NCBI RefSeq assembly: GCF_016587415.1
Contig: NZ_BNJI01000002.1
Span: forward strand, 1,178,001-1,242,000
Length of the DNA: 64,000 nucleotides
Direction: 5' to 3'
Origin: Ktedonobacter sp. SOSP1-85
GTDB lineage: Bacteria > Chloroflexota > Ktedonobacteria > Ktedonobacterales > Ktedonobacteraceae
Shown here: positions 16,906 through 24,226 of the stretch, piece after piece
How the letters are laid out: every line of letters starts with the position of its first letter
Position numbering within the stretch: position 1 is the first letter of the stretch
Translations under genes and position numbers: made by a program
Notes under the pieces: model-generated
Database searches by the model: none
Told to the model about the DNA's origin: nothing
The model's input: only the letters and a program-made list of their open reading frames with translations

Positions 16906-17364
16906 CTACAAGCTTTGTGGTTCCTTCCGCGTGATCGTAATAAGTTGCTGATAGAGGGCCTTATTACTGGTCAGGTCGGCCAGGGTGTATTTGTCGAGGA
17001 CGCTGAGAAAAGCGGCGAGCGCCTCCTGTAAGGCGGTGCGGAGGTTGCAGACAGGCGTGATGACGCAGCAATTGTGCTCGCTATCAAAGCATTCCACCAG
17101 AAAAAAATCTTCCTCTGTCTGGCGTACCACCTCGCCGATGCGGATATCAGCAGGCTTGCGCGCCAGCCGCATGCCACCGTTACGTCCTCGGATTGTTTCA
17201 ATATAGCCGAGCTTGCCCAGCTTATGCACGATCTTCATCAGGTGGTTGCTAGAGATGGCGTAGGTATCGGCGATGTCCTGAATGTTTGCTAGCTGGGTAT
17301 CAGGGTAGGCCGCCAGGTAGAGCAAGACACGGAGAGCGTAATCAGTGTGATAGGTCAGGCGCAT
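16906..17364 (-). CDS. nsrR: Rrf2-family iron-sulfur repressor, NsrR-like
   Basis: The 152-residue protein begins MRLTYHTDYALRVLLYLA, the NsrR-type winged-helix start, followed by ISSNHLMKIVHKLGKLGYIETIRGRNGGMRLA. The cysteine set ECFDSEHNCC...VCNL gives the three to four ligands expected for the nitric-oxide-sensing cluster. NsrR loses DNA binding when NO reacts with its cluster. It is divergent from hmp and a matching operator lies in the shared gap, which supports the assignment. GGAAGGAG precedes the start. Confidence 0.9.
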   Translation of the reverse strand: MRLTYHTDYALRVLLYLAAYPDTQLANIQDIADTYAISSNHLMKIVHKLGKLGYIETIRGRNGGMRLARKPADIRIGEVVRQTEEDFFLVECFDSEHNCCVITPVCNLRTALQEALAAFLSVLDKYTLADLTSNKALYQQLITITRKEPQSL

Positions 17365-17466
17365 GCAGCATCTCCTTCCACCGAGATAAGGACCATAATG
17401 GGGTAATCGTCAGTGTATTATACTCTTCGTTACCCTTTATTACTATCCTTGCCAATTGCCGATATA

Positions 17467-17489
17467 AAGATGTATATTATGTACATCTT
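17467..17489. promoter_or_regulatory. NsrR-type operator upstream of hmp
   Basis: A 23-bp dyad, AAGATGTA-N7-TACATCTT, matches the two 11-bp half-sites with 1-bp spacing known for NsrR of enterobacteria (AAGNTGCATTT form). It overlaps a TATATT -10 box with TTGCCA 18 bp upstream, in front of hmp. Confidence 0.8.
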
Positions 17490-17520
17490 TAATTAAGCAA
17501 GCAAAGGAAGTATACAATCT

Positions 17521-18753
17521 ATGACGCAAACTGCCACCTTGAGTGAGAACGATATCGCTATCGCTAAATCGCTGGTTCCGGCTCTGAAAGAGCATGGCAA
17601 GGAAATTACCACGATCTTTTATGCCACCCTGTTTCGAGATTATCCTGAGCTACTAAATATATTCAATCATAATAATCAGCGCGCAGGGCTGCAACAGGAG
17701 GCGCTCGCGACAGCGGTCTATGAGGCTGTTGCCAACCTGGATCACCTGGAAAATATCTTGCCGGTCGTGAAGCACATCGCGCATAAACACTGTAGCCTGG
17801 GCGTGCAGCCAGAACACTATCCCATTGTTGGCGAGTACCTGACTATGGCGGTGCAGCAGGTGTTAGGAGAGCAGGCCACACCCGAGATTCTCTCGATCTG
17901 GAAGCGGGCCTATAATGTCATTGCCGATGCCTTCATCCAGCTTGAGCAGGAGATCTATCGCCAGGGAACAGAGCAGCCAGGCGGCTGGAGCGGCTTCAAG
18001 CGCTTTGTGGTCAAGCGCAAAGAGCAGGAAGGCGAGGGTCTGATCGCGCTCTATCTAGAGCCAGAGGATGGCGAGGCCTTGCCTGCCTATGAGCCTGGAC
18101 AATATGTATGCGTGCGCGCACAGATAGGTAAATTCCACCACCTGCGTCAGTATAGTTTGACTGAGGCGCCCGGAAAAAAACACTTCCGCATTGGTGTCAA
18201 GCGCGAGGGACAGGAAGGAAGCCATGCGGGGAAGGTCTCCAGCTACCTGCATGAGCAGGCTTCCCAGGGCGATGTGCTTGAACTGAGCTGTCCAGGCGGC
18301 GTTTTTACTTTAGACCATACCTCATCTCGGCCTGTTGTCTTGCTAGGCGCGGGCATTGGCATTACGCCGCTCCTCTCTATGCTCTATACGCTACGCGAGC
18401 GACAGCCTGAGCGCACAGTAGTACTTGGCTACGCGGTACGCAATGGAGAATACCACGCCTTTGCTGATGAAATCGCCTACCTGGTGCGCGACAACGAACA
18501 GGTAAGCGCGACCATCTTCTATGAGCAGCCAGCCGTAGAGGATGAGCAGGTCGGGCGTTTTGATCGCGCCGGTCGTATAGACGCGGCCTGGTTGCAGGAG
18601 CAGGTATCCCTGGACGCCGAGGTCTACCTCTGTGGTCCCCGTGGCTTTATGCAAGGCATCCTTACCACACTACTCAAACAGGGACTCAAGCCAGAGCAAC
18701 TCCACTACGAGATCTTTGGCCCCGCCCTGGCCTTCACCGTCCCCCAGGAGTAG
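17521..18753 (+). CDS. hmp: Flavohemoglobin (nitric oxide dioxygenase)
   Basis: The 410-residue protein has an N-terminal globin domain with the proximal haem His85 (VKHIAHKH), distal-side Y34 and Q53 (FNHNNQRAG), then the FAD domain with R-x-Y-S (LRQYSLTEAPG) and the NAD(P)H domain with GAGIGITPLLSML and CGPRGFM. It oxidises NO to nitrate with NAD(P)H and O2. Its pairing with nsrR and the operator at 17467 makes NO induction likely. ATG 17521 follows AAAGGAAG. Confidence 0.96.
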   Translation: MTQTATLSENDIAIAKSLVPALKEHGKEITTIFYATLFRDYPELLNIFNHNNQRAGLQQEALATAVYEAVANLDHLENILPVVKHIAHKHCSLGVQPEHYPIVGEYLTMAVQQVLGEQATPEILSIWKRAYNVIADAFIQLEQEIYRQGTEQPGGWSGFKRFVVKRKEQEGEGLIALYLEPEDGEALPAYEPGQYVCVRAQIGKFHHLRQYSLTEAPGKKHFRIGVKREGQEGSHAGKVSSYLHEQASQGDVLELSCPGGVFTLDHTSSRPVVLLGAGIGITPLLSMLYTLRERQPERTVVLGYAVRNGEYHAFADEIAYLVRDNEQVSATIFYEQPAVEDEQVGRFDRAGRIDAAWLQEQVSLDAEVYLCGPRGFMQGILTTLLKQGLKPEQLHYEIFGPALAFTVPQE

Positions 18754-18783
18754 TTAACGCTATACGCATGTTGTGTTTTAGGT

Positions 18784-18833
18784 CCCTGGTTACTGTGGCT
18801 ACGGCCTGGCAGCCGTAGCCACAGTAACCAGGG
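18784..18833. terminator. Long perfect hairpin after hmp
   Basis: A 22-bp perfect stem (18784-18805 with 18812-18833) and 6-base loop, about 30 bp after the hmp stop. No T-run follows. Confidence 0.6.
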
Positions 18834-18916
18834 CAAGCGCCGCAGGCGCGAGCAGCACCCACCTCCAATGTGCGATACTAAAGCACATCAGCAATAGAAA
18901 GAGGCGCACATTAGAG

Positions 18917-19477
18917 ATGAGCACAATCACCGAGAAGACAATCCACCTGAAGGATGGCCGGGTGGCGACTATTCGTTCGGCAACCCCGAGAGATGCCGCA
19001 AAGATTTTAACACTGGTTCATGCCAACCTTGAGGAGGGCGAGTTCGTGCTGAGCACTCCGGAAGATTTCCGCATGACGCAGGAGATGGAGGAGGCCTGGA
19101 TTCAAAACAATCTCGATGATCCCTGCAAACTCGTCATTATTGCCGAGTGCGAGGGCGAAGTACTTGGTATGCTTAACTTCGCCAATGGCGCACGCAAGCG
19201 CATCGCGCACCAGGGCGAATTCAGCATGAGTGTGGCCAAAACTGTGCGCGATCAAGGGATCGGCCGCGCCCTGCTCTCGACGCTGCTCACCTGGGCCAGG
19301 GAACAGCCCACAATCGAGAAGGTCGAGTTGCAAGTCTTCGCGAATAACGCACGCGCCATTGCTCTTTATACCTCTCTTGGCTTCAAGGAAGAGGGACGCT
19401 TGAGTGGCCGCATCAAGATGGCCCCTGGTGTCTATATCGATACTATCGAAATGGGACAATGGGTAAAGGAGCGATAA
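18917..19477 (+). CDS. GNAT-family N-acetyltransferase
   Basis: The 186-residue single-domain GNAT has MSVAKTVRDQGIGRALLSTLLTWA (acetyl-CoA pyrophosphate loop Q-G-I-G-R-A) and VFANNARAIALYTSLGFKEEGR. It resembles RimI/YhhY-type enzymes that act on small amines or protein N-termini, but the substrate cannot be set. Confidence 0.9.
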   Translation: MSTITEKTIHLKDGRVATIRSATPRDAAKILTLVHANLEEGEFVLSTPEDFRMTQEMEEAWIQNNLDDPCKLVIIAECEGEVLGMLNFANGARKRIAHQGEFSMSVAKTVRDQGIGRALLSTLLTWAREQPTIEKVELQVFANNARAIALYTSLGFKEEGRLSGRIKMAPGVYIDTIEMGQWVKER

Positions 19478-19488
19478 GGCTCCTCCTG

Positions 19489-19617
19489 TCAGGCGCTCCA
19501 GCGCTGGCGATAATCGGCGACAAACTGGGCCAGGGGTGTGGCGGGACGCTCCAAAAGTTCTTCCAATATGTTGATTGCCAAATAAGTATTTCGACAAACA
19601 TCTGTATGCAGAGTCAT
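19489..19617 (-). pseudogene. C-terminal remnant of an NmrA/SDR-like oxidoreductase
   Basis: Only 42 codons are left, ending RPATPLAQFVADYRQRWSA, which matches the C-terminal end of NAD(P)-binding NmrA/SDR proteins (G/R-x-P-x-T-x-x-x-F-x-x-x-Y-x-x-x-W). Upstream on the minus strand the frame is lost within a 34-bp hairpin (19624-19657), and intron A lies about 110 bp further. The body of the gene is absent. Confidence 0.6.
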
Positions 19618-19809
19618 TAAGAGGGAAAACGTAGCGAGGCCATCTCGCCCGTTTTCCTTGTAAGCTGGTGTAAAAAGTGGTATGCAGACTATTCGAATTT
19701 ACACTGCCTGAGCGCAACTGGGAAATCGGCACTCCTTAGAGAGGCGATGCCGCTCCTGATGGGGCCTCGTATGGTCGGCGGCGGGATCACTCCCGCCACC
19801 GCCAATCCA

Positions 19810-19843
19810 GAACCGTGCATGCGAATTTCCCCGCACACGGCTC
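19810..19843 (-). ncRNA. Group II intron A domain V
   Basis: A 34-base hairpin on the minus strand starting GAGCCGTGTGCGGGGAAA and ending GCACGGTTC, which is the canonical domain V outline. Domain VI (stem GGCGG.GGCGGGA / TCCCGCCGCC) follows. Confidence 0.9.
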
Positions 19844-19855
19844 CTCAGTGTATGG

Positions 19856-20888
19856 TCAACTGTGATTGACACCAGCCGCCTTGTGTTGCGCGATTCTCGC
19901 TACATCCTCGGCGGTTTTCTCATCATGGCAGTGGCGATGGTAAACCCATTTGTTGCTGATATCATCTTTTCCACCAAGTGCGGTTGGGGTGATATGATCC
20001 GTTTCTAGGACATCGCCGTCTCGAAAGTAGAGTCCGCATCTGGGACATTGTCCTTTTTGAAGGGCGAGGAGTTTTGCTCTTTCGCTTTTCATAAGCGGGT
20101 GTTGCTTGAGTCGCTGTGACCAGTAGATGTGGTTCCCATCGTACGGACTCGCCGACCCTCTGACTTTTGCGTAGTCTTGGCTATGCGTTTCTGTATGATA
20201 TCGGACGTATACAGCTTTGGGGTTCCCATCTTTATCTCGGATGTAGGTGCCGAACCGTTGGGATCCGTCAATGGGAATGCTGTATTTGTCTTTGACCCAT
20301 CTTTTGCTCTTCCCTAAATGCCTTGCTTGTTCCCATCGTGCGAGTTGGCGAAAGGTGTTGTGGTCGCAGGCATGAAATGCCTTGCTGCACACTACCCACT
20401 TGTAGTAGTTCGCCCAGCCTCGGATGACGGGGTTGATCGCGCTAATGACCGCCTTTTGAGGGGCAGATTTTCGTTTTCGTATCAGCAGTTTCATTTGGAG
20501 CGTGTGGCGTTTGATGGCTTCTCTACTCGGGGTGATGAAGGTTTTGAACCCAAGGGGTTTTCCTTGCGTGTTTTTTCCGGTATGGGTTTTTCCCATTGGA
20601 AATTGACGTACGGAGAAGCCTAAAAAGTCAAAACCTACGTTCCCCTCATATGAAGTTAACGTATGGGTGACTCTTGTTTTCTTCGGGCTCAACCAGAGTC
20701 CCATGCCTTTTAAGTGTTTCATTACTGCTTTTGTTGCTCTCTCTAATATTTCTTTGTCGGCGTGTAAAATGACGAAATCATCTGCATATCGAATTAAGAT
20801 TGGTTGCCCTTTCTGTTTCGAACAGACATTTGCTGCCACTTTTTCTATGCCGTGCAAAGCGATATTAGCTAGTAGCGGCGACAGCACT
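19856..20888 (-). pseudogene. C-terminal part of intron A maturase (RT, X and HNH domains)
   Basis: The minus-strand frame reads VLSPLLANIALHG directly after the inserted element, then the catalytic YADD (LIRYADDFVILHA), the maturase/X region (NPVIRGWANYYKW) and an HNH nuclease (CPRCG, ETDHITPTALGG, HRHCHD). It stops 12 bases before domain V. Together with 22898-23637 it makes one 590-residue protein once the serine-recombinase element is removed; alone it lacks RT motifs 0-4 and has no start. Confidence 0.9.
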
Positions 20889-22529
20889 CCTCCCGCAATA
20901 GTGCAAACATGGCGAGTGGTGGTCCGAGGGAGAAGGAGGAGTCTGAGGTCCAACGCGAAAGATCACGTGGACCTGCTCCTCATCAATCTCCACCCGTTTG
21001 ACAAGCGTTCGAATAAGCTCCCGACGTGTTAGCCAATCAGCGTCATGCAGTCCCTCTCTCACCTTCGCAGCAAAGGTTTCCAGCCGTCCAAGGATGAGCC
21101 GAAGCTCCTGCTCCAGGCTGGCCTCATCTTGGATCTGTCGAATATGCTCTTGCACCTGCGCGAGCCGTTCTCGCATCCGTTTGATCCGAGGTTCAAACTC
21201 TGCCTTCTCGATGGTGCCCTCCGCATAACTGTCAATCAAGCGAGCAATCCCCTGCCGCAGCCTTCCCTGACTTGCCAGGAACCCTCTCAGTTCTGGGGAT
21301 GGCTCCTGCTCCGAAGTCTGCAGCCGCTGCCGATACTCCTGCTCTAAGCGCGTTGGATCCTCTAGCAAGGCACACACCTCATTCCAGACGGCCTCTTCGA
21401 GCAGATCCGTCCGGACTTGCTTGTTCCAGCAGAGCCGGACGCCGCCGAAGCGATAGGCATCGGCTCCAATGCAGCGGTAGTAGGCATAGGCCCGTGGATG
21501 ACCTTTTCTGGCACTGGGACTGATCGCTTTGCCATAGAAAGCATACCCACACTGACCGCAGACCAGCAAGCCCTGCAGCAGATAGCGTGCGCCTCGTTTC
21601 CCGAGACGTGCCCGCTGTTGATTTTCGCCCAGTTGTTCTTGCACAGCCTCGAAGAGTGCTTCATCAACGAGGGCTGGAACAGGAATGCTCATCCAGTCTT
21701 CGCGAGGGACATCCTGGGTGGAAACGGCTCGCCGCGGCTGCAGAGGACGTCCTCGTTGCGCACGGAGTCGTGGCCGCAGTGGTTCCAAGCGCGTTTTGCC
21801 GAAGGCGGCTACCCCTTTGTACGCCGGGTTGTGCAGCATATCGCGGACCGTGGCCCGATCCCAGACCGTTTTGCCCGTTCGGGTGCGCTCTTTGGCCGCT
21901 GTGAGCCGCCGGCAGACCTCCCCGATGGAGCAGCGATCGCGTCCCACCCAGGTGAAGACCTGACGAACCACGCGGGCCTCCTCCAGGAGGATGTCAAAGC
22001 GTGCCTCTCCCGCCCCATCGTGTTTGCTGACATAGCGATAGCCGTAAGGAGCCCCACTCAAGACACTCACGGTTCCCACGTGCGCTGCATGCCGTTTCCC
22101 CCGACGGCTGCGTTCCATGATTTTCGCGCGTTCATATTCGGAAATCATGCCCTGGACTTGCAGTAAGAGCTGATCTTCAGGCGTTTGCCCCACTTCTCGA
22201 TTGAGAAAGACCACCTCGACGCCGGCGCGCAACAATTCTTCAAGCAGAAGGACTTGATGAGCGTAGTTGCGGGCGAGCCGATCAGGACAATGAACAAAGA
22301 TACGGTCGAGACCTCCCGCAGCCGCCACATCACGCAGTCGCTCTAACGCGGGGCGAATGAGCGTCGCTCCGCTGTAGCCATCGTCGATGAACTCATGCTC
22401 AGGAGGAAGTGGCAGACCTAACTCGGCCACGCGAGCGCGCAGTTCGCGCACCTGGCTCTCAATCGTCTTGGCATCACTCTGTTGTTCTGAAGAGACACGG
22501 GCGTAGATGCCCACTTGCACTTCATCCAT
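20865..22529 (-). CDS. Large serine recombinase
   Basis: The 554-residue protein has an N-terminal resolvase domain with the nucleophile in GIYARVSSEQQSD, DGYSGAT, the HCPDRLARN block, then a recombinase domain (PYGYRYV, TVRDMLHNPAYKG), a zinc ribbon (CGQCGYAFYG...CWNK) and a coiled coil near the C-terminus (RMRERLAQVQEHIRQIQDEA). ATG 22529 follows GAAAGGAAG. The frame passes through the element end (20891) and stops in intron sequence at 20865, so the last residues (SAVAATS) are host-derived. It should catalyse insertion and excision at GG sites. Confidence 0.92.
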   Translation of the reverse strand: MDEVQVGIYARVSSEQQSDAKTIESQVRELRARVAELGLPLPPEHEFIDDGYSGATLIRPALERLRDVAAAGGLDRIFVHCPDRLARNYAHQVLLLEELLRAGVEVVFLNREVGQTPEDQLLLQVQGMISEYERAKIMERSRRGKRHAAHVGTVSVLSGAPYGYRYVSKHDGAGEARFDILLEEARVVRQVFTWVGRDRCSIGEVCRRLTAAKERTRTGKTVWDRATVRDMLHNPAYKGVAAFGKTRLEPLRPRLRAQRGRPLQPRRAVSTQDVPREDWMSIPVPALVDEALFEAVQEQLGENQQRARLGKRGARYLLQGLLVCGQCGYAFYGKAISPSARKGHPRAYAYYRCIGADAYRFGGVRLCWNKQVRTDLLEEAVWNEVCALLEDPTRLEQEYRQRLQTSEQEPSPELRGFLASQGRLRQGIARLIDSYAEGTIEKAEFEPRIKRMRERLAQVQEHIRQIQDEASLEQELRLILGRLETFAAKVREGLHDADWLTRRELIRTLVKRVEIDEEQVHVIFRVGPQTPPSPSDHHSPCLHYCGRSAVAATS

Positions 22530-22897
22530 GACAGCTTCCTTTCTCCGACACTCGTCGGCTCTGGAAAACCTGTTCAGTGATGGCTCGCTGAGCAGGAAGG
22601 TGCCGTCGAACGAGAGGCACAAGACAGCGATAGGCGTGGTGCAGAACAGTGTGCTCAAGGCGGTTTGGCTCAAACATGACCTGCACCTCCAATACGATGG
22701 CAGTTTTGTGAGATCGCTTGGTCATGGCATCCTCCTTGATCTCGCGTCTGTACACCTTCAGCCCAACGCCCACTCCCATGCAGTGGGGCTCCGTGAAAAC
22801 CATCTCCATAGCTCGCCTGAAGGTGGTTACGCGGGATCGCTACTTGATACACGAACCCCAGAACCAGTTTTGCAACATTGGGGGTGGCGTGAGTGGG
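20891..22897 (-). mobile_element. Serine-recombinase element inserted in intron A maturase gene
   Basis: The boundaries were deduced by rejoining the split maturase. GG (CC on plus, 20889-20890 and 22898-22899) occurs at both junctions, and joining there restores the frame exactly. The element is about 2.0 kb and carries the recombinase plus a small upstream gene. Imperfect inverted repeats (20892-20912 and 22864-22884, about 16 of 21 matches) lie near the ends and may be recombinase-binding half-sites. Confidence 0.85.
22522..22725 (-). CDS. Small protein encoded upstream of the serine recombinase
   Basis: The 67-residue basic protein starts MTKRSHKTAIVLEVQVMFEP and is preceded by a strong AAGGAGG site (minus strand), so it is very likely translated. 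Its stop overlaps the ATG of the recombinase by 8 bases, implying coupling. I know no family for it. Its place inside the element suggests an accessory role such as a directionality factor, but that is only inference. Confidence 0.6.
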   Translation of the reverse strand: MTKRSHKTAIVLEVQVMFEPNRLEHTVLHHAYRCLVPLVRRHLPAQRAITEQVFQSRRVSEKGSCHG

Positions 22898-23637
22898 CCG
22901 CCCTGCGGCGTTCCTGTTTCCGTTGGGGTGAAGTCCACCCCTTCTAGTACTCCTGCCTTCAGCCATCCTCTCATGAGGTGCCGAAGCTGCGGGTATGTTT
23001 TGAGCTTTTGGAGTAACGCTTTTTGGTCGATGGTGTCGAAACAACCTTTGATATCGGCGTCCAGCACAAATTTGGATTTGAAGCGGATACCGTTAAAGAT
23101 TGCTCCTATGGCATCGTGACATGAGCGCCCTGGTCGGAAACCGTAGCTGTTTTCCTCAAACACCGCTTCCCAAGCCGGTTCTAGGGCCAGTTTTACCAGA
23201 GTTTGCTGTGCCCTCTCGACCAGGATGGGAATACCTAGCGGCCTGCGTTCGTCTTTCTTCCCTGGTTTGGGTATCCAGATGCGGCGTACCGGTTTGGCTT
23301 TTTGACGGTGCTGGTTTTTCGGGTGAATGGCTTGAGCCATGAGAAGTCTTTGTTTGGGATTGACAGATTTTCTCCCGTCAATGCCCGCTGTTTTCTTCCC
23401 CTGGTTGTCTTGTGTCACCCGTCGTACCGCAAGGAGTCGTGCGGCTTCCGATTTCATCAGCAACTTTTGCAACTTCTCTACTTTTCTCGTTTCGCCACGC
23501 TGACTGGCTCGATAGATGCGCTTCTGAAGACGGAAGACGTGCTGCTCTAGTTTCTTCCAGGGCAGGTTCTTCCAAGTCCCGCTCGCTTCGTCAATTTCTT
23601 GATGAGGCGGCGTATTCCTATCTGTTCTTCTACTCAC
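22898..23637 (-). pseudogene. N-terminal part of intron A maturase (RT domain)
   Basis: Starting at GTG 23637, with GGAGG 8 bases upstream, the frame holds the RT entry region (LPWKKLEQHVFRLQKRIYRA, RRVTQDNQGKKTAGIDG), RPLGIP, YGFRPGRSCHDAI, VLDADIKGCFDTID and ends in GTPQGG, where the element interrupts it. In the present state the frame continues for 18 unrelated residues. Confidence 0.9.
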
Positions 23638-24220
23638 TCTCTATCCTCCATACAGCAGGGTCTACGTTAGCCTATCCTGGGGCTTTTCCCCAGGCATTTG
23701 CTTTTTAGACCATCGTTCTCCGTCAAGCATTGGATGGATTCCTACTTGTCCGATCGACCACGGGCAAGAGCTATGACGGGGTTCCCCCGTTCCGATCCAT
23801 TGTCGTTGGGCTGTTGTAGATGGGTACTATCCACCGTGCGTATTTCGGTAGGATGGGGCTCATGGAAGAGGAGCCTCACTTTTCCTTTGAACGTAAAAAA
23901 CTCAAAGGTTCACGCAGATACCATTTGGTCAAGCCACTTAGTCCGTCTAAGCTTGTAGATACTCACGATGGGTCAGTCATACCTTCAATTCATTCCCCGG
24001 TTGGAGAACATTTCATCATGACAGCACGCTTCAGACTTCTACCGCCTCGGACTGGCGGTTTTCTTTGTCTCACATCCCGCTTCGTGGATTGAGGTCCAGT
24101 CGCTACCACGGGGATGCAGCTTTCTGACGCCTACACGCCAGGGAAGGGATTGCACCTTCCACCAATAGATCAGTTATCAGATGTTATTCTCTGTTAGCCA
24201 TCCCCCGTATTGATGCGGTT
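23638..24220 (-). other. Structured 5' part of intron A and the gap to intron B
   Basis: No gene. The region corresponds to group II intron domains I-III and aligns by eye with the stretch upstream of the intron B maturase (shared GATTGA.GTCCAGTCGC and CAGTTATC blocks on plus). About 15 bases separate it from the 3' end of intron B. Confidence 0.6.
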
Positions 24221-24226
24221 GTTACC

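Larger units (their letters stand above)
19769..24206 (-). mobile_element. Group II intron A, interrupted and probably dead
   Basis: The 3' end is placed at 19769 (..CATAC) after domain VI; domain V is at 19810-19843. The 5' region (23638 to about 24206) aligns with that of intron B but shows no GUGYG at the expected end, so the 5' boundary is uncertain. Without the inserted element (20889-22898) it would be about 2.4 kb. It encodes a reverse transcriptase-maturase-HNH protein split in two. It is unlikely to splice or move by itself. Confidence 0.8.

Noticed and set aside
19624..19657. 34-bp hairpin next to the NmrA/SDR remnant as a transposon end
   Set aside because: No second copy seen in the window and no associated gene; left unassigned.
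20865..20953. Separate start for the downstream maturase piece inside the recombinase element
   Set aside because: The first codons up to 20889 are antisense-like or element sequence without a ribosome-binding site; the piece is a fragment of the split gene.
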